This document shows, one piece after another, positions 1 through 6,670 of a DNA stretch of 64,000 nucleotides. Origin of the DNA: Cellulomonas chitinilytica (GTDB taxonomy: Bacteria; Actinomycetota; Actinomycetes; Actinomycetales; Cellulomonadaceae); assembly GCF_016862675.1 (NCBI RefSeq), contig NZ_BONK01000001.1:248001-312000 (forward strand), written 5' to 3'. A program made the position numbers and the translations under genes. The first letter of the stretch is position 1. Every line of letters starts with the position of its first letter. A model generated the notes under the pieces. It did not search any database. It saw only the letters and a list, made by a program, of their open reading frames with translations, and was not told the DNA's origin.

Positions 1-808
1 TGCGGTAGAGGTCGAGCAGCGCCTCGTCCTGCGTCTGGACGTGGTCCTTCTCGAGGGTGTCGATGACGGCCGGGTACGCCGCGAACTCCTCGCGGATCTC
101 CGACTCCGTCATGCCGAGCGCCTTGAGCAGCACCGTGGCGTTCTGCTTGCGCTTGCGGTCGACGCGGACGCCGACGTTGTCGCGCTTGTCGATCTCGAAC
201 TCGAGCCACGCGCCACGGCTCGGGATGACCTTGGCCGTGAGGATGTCCTTGTCGGACGTCTTGTCGGCGATGCGCTCGAAGTAGACGCCGGGGCTGCGGA
301 CGAGCTGGCTGACGACGACGCGCTCGGTGCCGTTGATGATGAACGTGCCGCGCTCCGTCATGAGCGGGAAGTCGCCCATGAAGACCGTCTGGCTCTTGAT
401 CTCACCGGTCGTGTAGTTGACGAACTCGGCCGTGACGAACAGCGGCGCGGCGAACGTGAAGTCCTTCTCCTTGCACTCCTCGGCCGTGTACTTCGGCGGC
501 TCGAAGCGGTGCTCGCGGAAGGAGAGCGACATGGAGCCGCCGAAGTCCTCGATCGGGGAGATCTCCTCGAAGATCTCCTCGAGACCAGCGGTCTCCGGGA
601 CGTCCTGGCGACCGGCCTCGAGGGCCTTCGCGACGCGACCCTGCCAGCGCTCGTTCCCGAGCAGCCAGTCGAAGCTCTCGGTCTGCAGACCGAGCAGGTC
701 GGGGACCTCGAGGGGCTCGTGGATCTTGGCGAAGGAGATGCGGCGAGAGGCGGTGCGGTTCGCGATGGCGTCGGCGGAGGGTGCAGAAGGGGTGCGCGAG
801 GCAGCCAA
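1..808 (-). CDS. rpoB: RNA polymerase beta subunit, N-terminal part (cut by window edge)
   Basis: Encodes the first 269 residues of the RNA polymerase beta subunit, the catalytic core subunit that contributes to the active-site cleft; the rest lies outside the window. The N-terminus carries the recognisable beta segments [17 protein letters not shown], the [11 protein letters not shown] block, and the [22 protein letters not shown] / SPGVYFE block of the protrusion and lobe region. The start is a TTG at 808, preceded by an AAGGA Shine-Dalgarno 6 nt away; no ATG or GTG fits the conserved N-terminus. It lies 490 bp downstream of rplL, with a terminator-like hairpin and its own promoter candidate in the gap, which allows it to be expressed partly independently of the ribosomal genes. 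Confidence 0.97.
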   Translation of the reverse strand, partial: MAASRTPSAPSADAIANRTASRRISFAKIHEPLEVPDLLGLQTESFDWLLGNERWQGRVAKALEAGRQDVPETAGLEEIFEEISPIEDFGGSMSLSFREHRFEPPKYTAEECKEKDFTFAAPLFVTAEFVNYTTGEIKSQTVFMGDFPLMTERGTFIINGTERVVVSQLVRSPGVYFERIADKTSDKDILTAKVIPSRGAWLEFEIDKRDNVGVRVDRKRKQNATVLLKALGMTESEIREEFAAYPAVIDTLEKDHVQTQDEALLDLYR

Positions 809-956
809 GAGGGGTCCTTCCCTGCGGATCGAGTGCACGCTGCAACCGGCCCGGCTAAGCGCGACCCCCCGGCCTCTGAGCCAGGGACGTCGCGCACGTA
901 CGACGTCCACTGCTCGGGTTATACGGGATCGCGGGCACAGGCCAGCGCAAAGCGCT

Positions 957-985
957 AGCATACCCGCCCGGGGCACGAACGTCTA
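957..985 (-). promoter_or_regulatory. Candidate rpoB promoter
   Basis: On the minus strand the hexamer TAGACG (985-980) is followed after exactly 17 nt by TATGCT (962-957), a good sigma-70-type pair. A second -10-like box, TATAAC, lies at 923-918 with no clear -35. Either would give an rpoB leader of roughly 110-150 nt. The rest of the 809-1298 interval holds no coding sequence that I can support. Confidence 0.55.
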
Positions 986-1212
986 CCCGGTGACGACGCC
1001 CTTCGCTCGAAGAACCCCCGCAGGTGGGTTCCCCGGCCCGGACGCCCGGCTCGACCGGACGGTGACGCCCGACGGGCGACCACGTTGTCGCCGGGCGCCA
1101 TGGTGGCACACGTCACGCCTCCTGTGAAAGTCCGGCCCCCGACGCCCGCCACCCGTGCAGCGCCGGCGGCACGCCGTCACCCCTCCCCACCTGCGCGGAC
1201 ACCCGCCGACGA

Positions 1213-1248
1213 CGAAGGCCCGCACCCCTGTCGGGATGCGGGCCTTCG
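1213..1248 (-). terminator. Terminator or attenuator hairpin between rplL and rpoB
   Basis: A perfect 12-bp stem, CGAAGGCCCGCA at 1213-1224 pairing with TGCGGGCCTTCG at 1237-1248, lies about 50 bp after the rplL stop. There is no strong T-run, as usual in high-GC actinobacteria. It probably terminates or attenuates transcripts from the rplJ-rplL unit so that ribosomal proteins exceed RNA polymerase. Confidence 0.7.
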
Positions 1249-1298
1249 CGCGTCGAGCAGTCCCTCCGGCGGCGGTCAGGACCGCGCCGGAGGTCGGA

Positions 1299-1688
1299 TC
1301 ACTTGAGGGTGACCGTGGCGCCGGCGCCCTCGAGAGCGGCCTTCGCCTTCTCGGCCGCCTCCTTGTTCACGCCCTCCAGGACGGCCTTGGGGGCCTCGTC
1401 CACGAGGTCCTTGGCCTCCTTGAGGCCGAGCGAGGTGAGCGCGCGCACCTCCTTGATGACCTGGATCTTCTTGTCACCAGCGGCCTCGAGGACGACGTCG
1501 AACGAGTCCTTCTCCTCCTCGGCCTCGACCTCGGCGCCCGCGCCACCGGCGGCGGGGGCCGCGACGGCGACGGGAGCGGCGGCGGTGACCTCGAAGACGT
1601 CCTCGAACGCCTTCACGAACTCGGAGAGCTCGATGAGGGTGAGGCCCTTGAACTGCTCGATGAGCTCGTCGGTGCTGAGCTTCGCCAT
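1299..1688 (-). CDS. rplL: 50S ribosomal protein L7/L12
   Basis: 129-aa stalk protein of the large subunit that recruits and stimulates translational GTPases; dimers bind the C-terminal helix of L10. The three expected parts are visible: an N-terminal dimerisation helix pair (about 1-36, with the [18 protein letters not shown] segment), an Ala/Gly-rich flexible hinge (about 38-57) and the globular C-terminal domain with [20 protein letters not shown] and the [18 protein letters not shown] helix. Length matches the family. It follows rplJ by 99 bp, the usual order, and its ATG has a GGAACG/AAAGGA-type site just upstream. Confidence 0.98.
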   Translation of the reverse strand: MAKLSTDELIEQFKGLTLIELSEFVKAFEDVFEVTAAAPVAVAAPAAGGAGAEVEAEEEKDSFDVVLEAAGDKKIQVIKEVRALTSLGLKEAKDLVDEAPKAVLEGVNKEAAEKAKAALEGAGATVTLK

Positions 1689-1787
1689 GATCGGCGTTCC
1701 TTTCGTTGGTGCCCGGCGGGGGTCGTCCCCCAGCGCCGGAGCAGGGTGTGGGTTGTGCGCGTCGACTGGCTGCCCGTCAGGACAGGG

Positions 1788-2318
1788 TCAGGCGGCTGCG
1801 CCTTCCGATTCCTGCTTCTGGCGCAGGGCATCGATGACACGGGCGGCCTGGGCGGTGTTCGCGGTGAAGACGTACGCAGCCTGGTAGAGCTTGGCCTTCA
1901 TCGCGCCGGCCGCCTTGGCCAGCAGCACCTCGCGGGACTCGAGGTCCGCGAGCTTGGTGACGTCCGCAGCGGTCAGGGTGCGGCCGTCGAGGACGCCCCC
2001 CTTGATGACCAGTGCGGGGTTCGCCTTGGCGAAGTCACGCAGACCCTTCGCGGCCTCGACCGGGTCGCCGGTGACGAAGGCGATCGCCGACGGGCCCGCG
2101 AGCGCGTCGTCGAGGCCAGTCAGTCCGGCGTCCTTGGCCGCGATCGCGGTCAGCGTGTTCTTCACCACGGCGTAGGTTGCGTTACCGCCGAGCGCCTTGC
2201 GCAGCCGCTTGAGCTGCGCGACGGTGAGCCCGCGGTACTCGGTCAGCACGGCCGCGTTCGACTCACGGAACAGGTCCGTGAGCTCTGCGACAGCGGCTGC
2301 CTTGTCCGGCCTCGCCAT
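1788..2318 (-). CDS. rplJ: 50S ribosomal protein L10
   Basis: 176-aa protein that anchors L7/L12 dimers to 23S rRNA and autoregulates its own operon by binding the mRNA leader. The N-terminus ([16 protein letters not shown], then [22 protein letters not shown]) and the NTLTAIAA block are typical, and the Ala-rich C-terminal helix ends in KQESEGAAA. The ATG at 2318 follows GGAAGGA. Unlike the common operon in which rplK-rplA lie immediately upstream, here the upstream neighbour is the CHAT cassette, and rplJ has its own promoter and leader. Confidence 0.97.
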   Translation of the reverse strand: MARPDKAAAVAELTDLFRESNAAVLTEYRGLTVAQLKRLRKALGGNATYAVVKNTLTAIAAKDAGLTGLDDALAGPSAIAFVTGDPVEAAKGLRDFAKANPALVIKGGVLDGRTLTAADVTKLADLESREVLLAKAAGAMKAKLYQAAYVFTANTAQAARVIDALRQKQESEGAAA

Positions 2319-2524
2319 GGCAATCCTTCCGATGGTGGTGCCACCGGTCGTCAGGCCCGCAGAGACGTCATCAGAAATGACAAGAGCCCCGCGCAGGCGC
2401 GGGGCTCGACTTCAGGACACGGCATGCCGGTCCGTCCGGGAACACTCACCTGCGCTGGCCTCCGCTGCTGCGGGACTTCGGGCGGACTCACACGGGGTGA
2501 CTCCGACGACCGGCGGTCTTGGGC
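2319..2524 (-). ncRNA. Probable ribosomal L10 autoregulatory leader with hairpin
   Basis: The 5' untranslated region of rplJ, about 205 nt if transcription begins near 2524. It contains an AAGACCGCCGGTCG stretch just after the predicted start and an 11-bp perfect hairpin, GAGCCCCGCGC (2384-2394) with GCGCGGGGCTC (2397-2407), followed on the transcript by a U-containing run UUGUCAUUU. L10 or the L10-L12 complex is known to bind such leaders and repress translation. The assignment rests on position and secondary structure; a covariance-model hit could not be run. The hairpin could also terminate read-through from the CHAT operon. Confidence 0.55.
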
Positions 2525-2530
2525 CCCACG

Positions 2531-2559
2531 AGACTACGGCACCCGACGTGGCGGACCAA
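2531..2559 (-). promoter_or_regulatory. Candidate rplJ-rplL promoter
   Basis: Minus-strand TTGGTC (2559-2554) and TAGTCT (2536-2531) separated by exactly 17 nt, upstream of the L10 leader. It sits immediately downstream of the CHAT gene stop, so rplJ does not depend on transcription through the cassette. Confidence 0.6.
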
Positions 2560-2583
2560 ATCCGGCGTCGTCCGGCCCGGCGG

Positions 2584-5196
2584 TCACACGGGGGCGCCGA
2601 AGCACATCAGCGGCGCCACGACCCCGGTGACCTGCGCGTCCTCCGCCACCGCCGTCGCCACGGCCTCCGCGACCGGCCGTCCGGAGCGCAGCAGCGCGTG
2701 CGTGCGCGTCATGACCCGCATCGCGGTGTCGTCGGGCAGCGGAGCGACCGCGGCCACCACGCAGCCGACCCCGCGCCGGAGCAGCACGCTGGCCATGCCG
2801 AGCGCCTCCCCGCCGGCCCGGATGCTCGCCCGACCGACCTCGCAGCTCGACAGCACCACGAGGTCGGGCGTCTGGCCCCCCGCGTCCAGCTCGTGCGCGA
2901 ACAGCGGGCCGTCGGCCATCCGGACCGACGAGAACAACGGGTTGTCCGGCTCGTGCCGACCGTGCGCGGCCAGGTGCACCACGCCCGGCGAGCCGAGCAC
3001 CTCGATCATCCGGGCCACCGTCGCGTCGTCGCCGACGACGGCCTCGCCCCCCGACCACAGGGCCGCGATCTCGCGGGCCTCCGCGTCGGCGTGCCGCAGC
3101 CCCGGACCCGCGGCCGCGGTCACCCGCACCGGCGTCTGCGGCGCCGAGCCCGCGAACGTCATCCAGTGGTGCACCGACGGCGCGACGACCGTCGGGCGGC
3201 CCAGCCGGGACGAGAGCATCGACCACGGCAGGACGCCGAGCCAGCCCGTCGCGACGACGACGAGCTCGCCCGGAGCGCCCAGCGCGGGCGCGAGACGCTT
3301 CTCCAGGTCCGTCATGCCGTGCAGCAGCGACCGGCGGGCGACCTCCCGCAGGTCCGCCGGCACGAGCGTGTTCGACGTGACCTCGAGGTCGGCGTGCACC
3401 CGGCGGACCAGCTCCGCCACCGCCGACGAGTCCCCCAGGTGGTGCACCGTGCTGCGGCCGTGGCCCATCTCCACCGCGAGGACCTGCCCACGGTGGATCA
3501 GCACGTCGAGCACCGTGCTGCCCGGGCGCTGCTCGAGCATCCGCCGGACCTCGACCGCGCGACCCGGCCGGTCGTCGCCCACCCGCCCGCGCTCGTGCCA
3601 GGACCGGGCCAGGATCTCGTGCTTGAGCCGCTGCGCCTCACGGATCATCCGGATCCGCTGCGGGTCCGCGCCCGCCCGCTGCGGCACGCCCCGGTTCTCG
3701 TCGATCAGCCGCCTCAGCTGCGTGAGCAGCTCGGCCGACGTCGGGTCGTCCGGCGGGTTGACCCGCGGGGTGCCGCCGATCACCGCACGGGCACGCTCCG
3801 CAGCGTCGAGCACCGCCGACGGGCGGTCGACGGCCAGCGCCAGGCGGACGTCCAGGTCCGCGAGCGCACGGCCGTGCACCGCGCCCGCCGTGCGCAGGTC
3901 GAGCGACCCGAACCGCGAGCGGTGCAGCGCCAGGTCCCGCTGACCCGCACGGACGTAGCGGCCGGCCCGCGGCCGGTCCCCCGCCGCCAGCGCGAGCATC
4001 GCGCGGATCCACCGGCCGTGCAGCCGCACCGTCACCGGGTCGCTCCCTCGCACCGTGCCCAGCTCCTCGAGCACCGCCGCCGGGTCGTCCAGCGCACCGC
4101 GGCACAGGTCCGCCTCGATGCGCACGTACGCCGCGGCCCCCTCCCAGACGGTCCGGCCGGTCGCCCGGCACATCCGCTCCAGCTTCGCCGCCCGACGGGA
4201 CAGGCCCGCCCACAGCACACGCGTGCGCGGGTCGTCGTCGTGCGCGCTCGCGTACGTGACCGCGTCCGCCTGCAGCGCGAGCAGGGACGTGCGCACCACC
4301 CACGCCTCGTCGCCGCGACGGCGGAACCGGCGCTCCGACGACGCGACGAACCGGCGCGCCGCCGACACGTCGCCGCGCAGCATCGCGCACTCCGCGCGGC
4401 CCAGCTCGCACTCCGCCACGTCCCGGGGCAGGTGCTGCGCCTCGAACAGCGCCGCCGCCTCCGCGAACGTCGTGTCCGCCACACCCACGAGTCCCGCCTC
4501 CAGCAGCACCCGCGCCCGGTCGAGCATCTGGATCGGGTGCGGCGGCCCCGGCAGCGTGCGGGCCGCGACCTCCATCCGCGCCAGCGCGTCCGGCAGCTTG
4601 CCCTCGACGAACGCCAGGTAGCCGAGGTTGTGCTCCGCCTTGAACGTCAGCCGCGCGAACCCCGCCTGCCGGGAGCGGCGCGCGCACTCGGCGTAGTCGG
4701 CACGCGACTGCGCCACGTGGTGCAGCTCCGAGTGCAGCACCCCGCGGTTCAGCAGGCTCCGGCAGCCGTCGATCGGCTCGGCCTCGTCGATCGACGCGAC
4801 CGCCTCGTCGAGCCAGCGCAGCGCCTCGTCGTGCCGGCCCGCACGCAGCGCCAGCAGACCCCGCAGGCCCGCGACGGCGGGCTCGAGGCCGCGCCAGCGG
4901 AGCCGGGGGTCGACCTCCTGCGCGGCGAGCATCGCGTCGAGCTCGTCCAGCGCCGCACGCGGACCGCCTCGCGTCTCGAAGTCCGCCTTCGCGAGCTCGA
5001 TCAGTGAACGTGCCCGCAGGCGGACCGCACCCGGGGTCGGCTCCATCGCCGCGAGCTCACGCAGCACCGGCCGCAGGCGACGACGCGCCCGGGTCGGCCG
5101 ACCCTCCGCGTTCTCCGTCTCCGCCCGCTGCACCGCCTCGACGAGAACGTCGAAGGAGGGCGGCCCGGTCGCCGCCGGGCCGCCCTGGTCCGACAT
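2584..5196 (-). CDS. TPR-repeat CHAT-domain protease (caspase-like)
   Basis: 870-aa protein with a helical-repeat N-terminal two thirds (about 15-560, Ala/Leu/Arg-rich helix pairs of tetratricopeptide type) and a C-terminal CHAT domain (about 600-870). CHAT domains are caspase-fold cysteine peptidases related to separase. The catalytic dyad is intact: His745 in HLAAHG and Cys785 in VLSSCE, 40 residues apart, in the correct beta-strand contexts, with the downstream GxGCVVAA strand also present. No signal peptide or membrane segment, so it is cytosolic. The ATG at 5196 lies 6 bp after the stop of the 167-aa gene, and that gene overlaps the sigma-factor gene, so the three form one translationally coupled operon. 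In other systems TPR-CHAT proteins are activated by a partner and cleave a specific substrate. The substrate here is unknown; the neighbouring 167-aa protein and the divergent repeat protein are candidates by context only. Confidence 0.85.
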   Translation of the reverse strand: MSDQGGPAATGPPSFDVLVEAVQRAETENAEGRPTRARRRLRPVLRELAAMEPTPGAVRLRARSLIELAKADFETRGGPRAALDELDAMLAAQEVDPRLRWRGLEPAVAGLRGLLALRAGRHDEALRWLDEAVASIDEAEPIDGCRSLLNRGVLHSELHHVAQSRADYAECARRSRQAGFARLTFKAEHNLGYLAFVEGKLPDALARMEVAARTLPGPPHPIQMLDRARVLLEAGLVGVADTTFAEAAALFEAQHLPRDVAECELGRAECAMLRGDVSAARRFVASSERRFRRRGDEAWVVRTSLLALQADAVTYASAHDDDPRTRVLWAGLSRRAAKLERMCRATGRTVWEGAAAYVRIEADLCRGALDDPAAVLEELGTVRGSDPVTVRLHGRWIRAMLALAAGDRPRAGRYVRAGQRDLALHRSRFGSLDLRTAGAVHGRALADLDVRLALAVDRPSAVLDAAERARAVIGGTPRVNPPDDPTSAELLTQLRRLIDENRGVPQRAGADPQRIRMIREAQRLKHEILARSWHERGRVGDDRPGRAVEVRRMLEQRPGSTVLDVLIHRGQVLAVEMGHGRSTVHHLGDSSAVAELVRRVHADLEVTSNTLVPADLREVARRSLLHGMTDLEKRLAPALGAPGELVVVATGWLGVLPWSMLSSRLGRPTVVAPSVHHWMTFAGSAPQTPVRVTAAAGPGLRHADAEAREIAALWSGGEAVVGDDATVARMIEVLGSPGVVHLAAHGRHEPDNPLFSSVRMADGPLFAHELDAGGQTPDLVVLSSCEVGRASIRAGGEALGMASVLLRRGVGCVVAAVAPLPDDTAMRVMTRTHALLRSGRPVAEAVATAVAEDAQVTGVVAPLMCFGAPV

Positions 5197-5202
5197 GTCG
5201 CC

Positions 5203-5706
5203 CTAGAGCTCGATCTGCGGCGTGACGATCGGCACCGTCGGGTCCGACGGACGTCGCAGGACGAGCCGCGCCGGCCCGTGCTCCACGTCCGTGAACGAGA
5301 ACCGGCCGTCCGAGTCCGACGTCGTGGTCGTCACGTCGCCCGACTGGTGCAGCTCGACCGACAGCTCGCCGGCCGGGGCCGCCCACCCGTCGACCCGGAC
5401 ACGGCCCGCCTCCGGGTGCACCGAGATCATCACCGTGAGAACGTCCGTCGTGAACGTGATCGTGCCGGCCTCGATGCTCGTCTCGTCGGCGCGGCGAGCC
5501 AGCTCGGGCTCCCCGACCAGGTGCAGCTCGGCGAGCTCGGCGTGCAGGGCCTCGATCGTCAGGGCCATGCCGATGCTGTCCACCAGCCCGGCCGGGACCG
5601 GGTCCGCGGCCTCGACCAGCAGGGCGATCCTGCGCAGGATCTCGCGGTCGTCCACGTCCAGGCCGCCGGCGGCGACCAGGGCGAGCGTGCTCTCGTCGGT
5701 GGTCAT
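5203..5706 (-). CDS. Uncharacterised 167-aa protein between sigma factor and CHAT protease
   Basis: I do not recognise a named family. The N-terminal 65 or so residues are predicted helical (DDREILRRIALLVEAADP, then an IEALHAELAELH helix). The C-terminal half (about 80-167) is beta-rich and resembles an Ig-like or carboxypeptidase-regulatory fold: strands around ITFTTDVLTVMISVH, GELSVELHQSGD, DGRFSFTDVEHGPARLVLRR. No Cys-based zinc motif, no membrane segment, no signal peptide. The ATG at 5706 overlaps the sigma-factor stop by 4 nt (ATGA), so the two are probably coupled. Its place directly after a sigma factor is where anti-sigma factors usually sit, and directly before a protease is where substrates or adaptors often sit; both readings are inference. 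Confidence 0.8.
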   Translation of the reverse strand: MTTDESTLALVAAGGLDVDDREILRRIALLVEAADPVPAGLVDSIGMALTIEALHAELAELHLVGEPELARRADETSIEAGTITFTTDVLTVMISVHPEAGRVRVDGWAAPAGELSVELHQSGDVTTTTSDSDGRFSFTDVEHGPARLVLRRPSDPTVPIVTPQIEL

Positions 5707-6332
5707 GACACGCTCCAGGCGGGGTCGGAGGAGAGGGCGAGGCGCAGCTTGGCGAGGCACCGGCCACGCGTGGGACCGATGCTGCCGACCGGCATGCCGA
5801 GCGCCCTCGACACCACGGTGTAGTCCGGCCGGTCGACCAGCGCCACCAGGCCCAGCAGGCGCCGGCAGCGGTCCGGCAGCGACGACACGTGCTCCCACAG
5901 GATCTGGTCCCGCTCGGAACGGACCGCCACGGTGTCCGGCCGGTCGTCGACCGGAGCCGCGAGCCAGTCGGTGACGTGCTCGTCCTGCTCGTGGCGGACC
6001 AGGTCCTCGCGGGACCGGCGCACGGAACGCCAGGCGGCCCGCTTCGCGGTCACCAGCATCCACTGCAGCGTCGCGCGCGGGTCGCGGATCGAGTCGATGT
6101 CGCGCACCAGCGTGAGCCACACGTTCTGGACCACGTCCTGGGCCGTCTCCGTGTCCGCCCCCTGAGCGCGCACGGTGTGCCACAGCAACGGCGTCATCAC
6201 CTGCACCAGCGCTGCGAGGGGCTCCCGGTCCCCGTCGCGGTAGGCGACCACGGCTCGGGCGGCCCTGTCGGCCAACCCTTCGCCCTGGCCGCGGAGCGCG
6301 GTGTCCACCGGCTCCACCAGGTCGTCACTCAT
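5703..6332 (-). CDS. ECF-like sigma-70 family RNA polymerase sigma factor
   Basis: About 209 aa. Region 2 is visible around 50-115 (LLWHTVRAQGADTETAQDVV, then NVWLTLVRDIDSIRDPRATLQWMLVTAKRAAWR, the helix that melts and reads the -10) and region 4 around 145-200 (LPDRCRRLLGLVALVDRPDYTVVSRALGMPVGSI, a helix-turn-helix for -35 recognition). No region 1 or 3, so it is of the extracytoplasmic-function type. Two adjacent ATGs occur (6335 and 6332); the second has 6 nt to the GAGGGG site and is preferred. First gene of the sigma/167-aa/CHAT operon. It should direct polymerase to a small regulon whose promoters cannot be read from this window. Confidence 0.88.
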   Translation of the reverse strand: MSDDLVEPVDTALRGQGEGLADRAARAVVAYRDGDREPLAALVQVMTPLLWHTVRAQGADTETAQDVVQNVWLTLVRDIDSIRDPRATLQWMLVTAKRAAWRSVRRSREDLVRHEQDEHVTDWLAAPVDDRPDTVAVRSERDQILWEHVSSLPDRCRRLLGLVALVDRPDYTVVSRALGMPVGSIGPTRGRCLAKLRLALSSDPAWSVS

Positions 6333-6376
6333 CATGGACCCCTCACAGGCGGCCTCGTCGGGCGGCCGCCACTGAC

Positions 6377-6406
6377 ACAGTAGGCGGCCCGGAACAACCC
6401 CGACAA
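6377..6406 (-). promoter_or_regulatory. Candidate promoter of the sigma/CHAT operon
   Basis: Minus-strand TTGTCG (6406-6401) and TACTGT (6382-6377) with an 18-nt spacer, about 45 bp upstream of the sigma-factor start. This is a housekeeping-type promoter. I see no obvious ECF-type GGAA/CGT pair in the 335-bp divergent region, which otherwise holds only the start signals of the two arms. Confidence 0.5.
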
Positions 6407-6670
6407 GAACGACGAACCACGTCTCGGGCGCACGTCCAGGACCAGGTCCTCGCGCACCCGCGCGTGATCCCCCGCCTTCGGGATCGACCGTCAGGAGCCG
6501 CGGTCCCACCGCCAGATACGTCTCGCAGAAAACTTCCTCCACGAGCGTGTATCAGGGCAGGTCCGGGGCGCTCCTGCCCATCACCCGCCCGACTTCGTCC
6601 TTCCCTGCGCCGGGGGCCGCCGGAAGGCTGTCGGACGACCCGTTCTGACCGATTCGAGGAGACACGCGAC

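Noticed and set aside
2584..6335. True type III-E CRISPR (Craspase) locus
   Set aside because: No gRAMP effector, cas1 or array occurs in the window; only the protease/sigma logic is similar.
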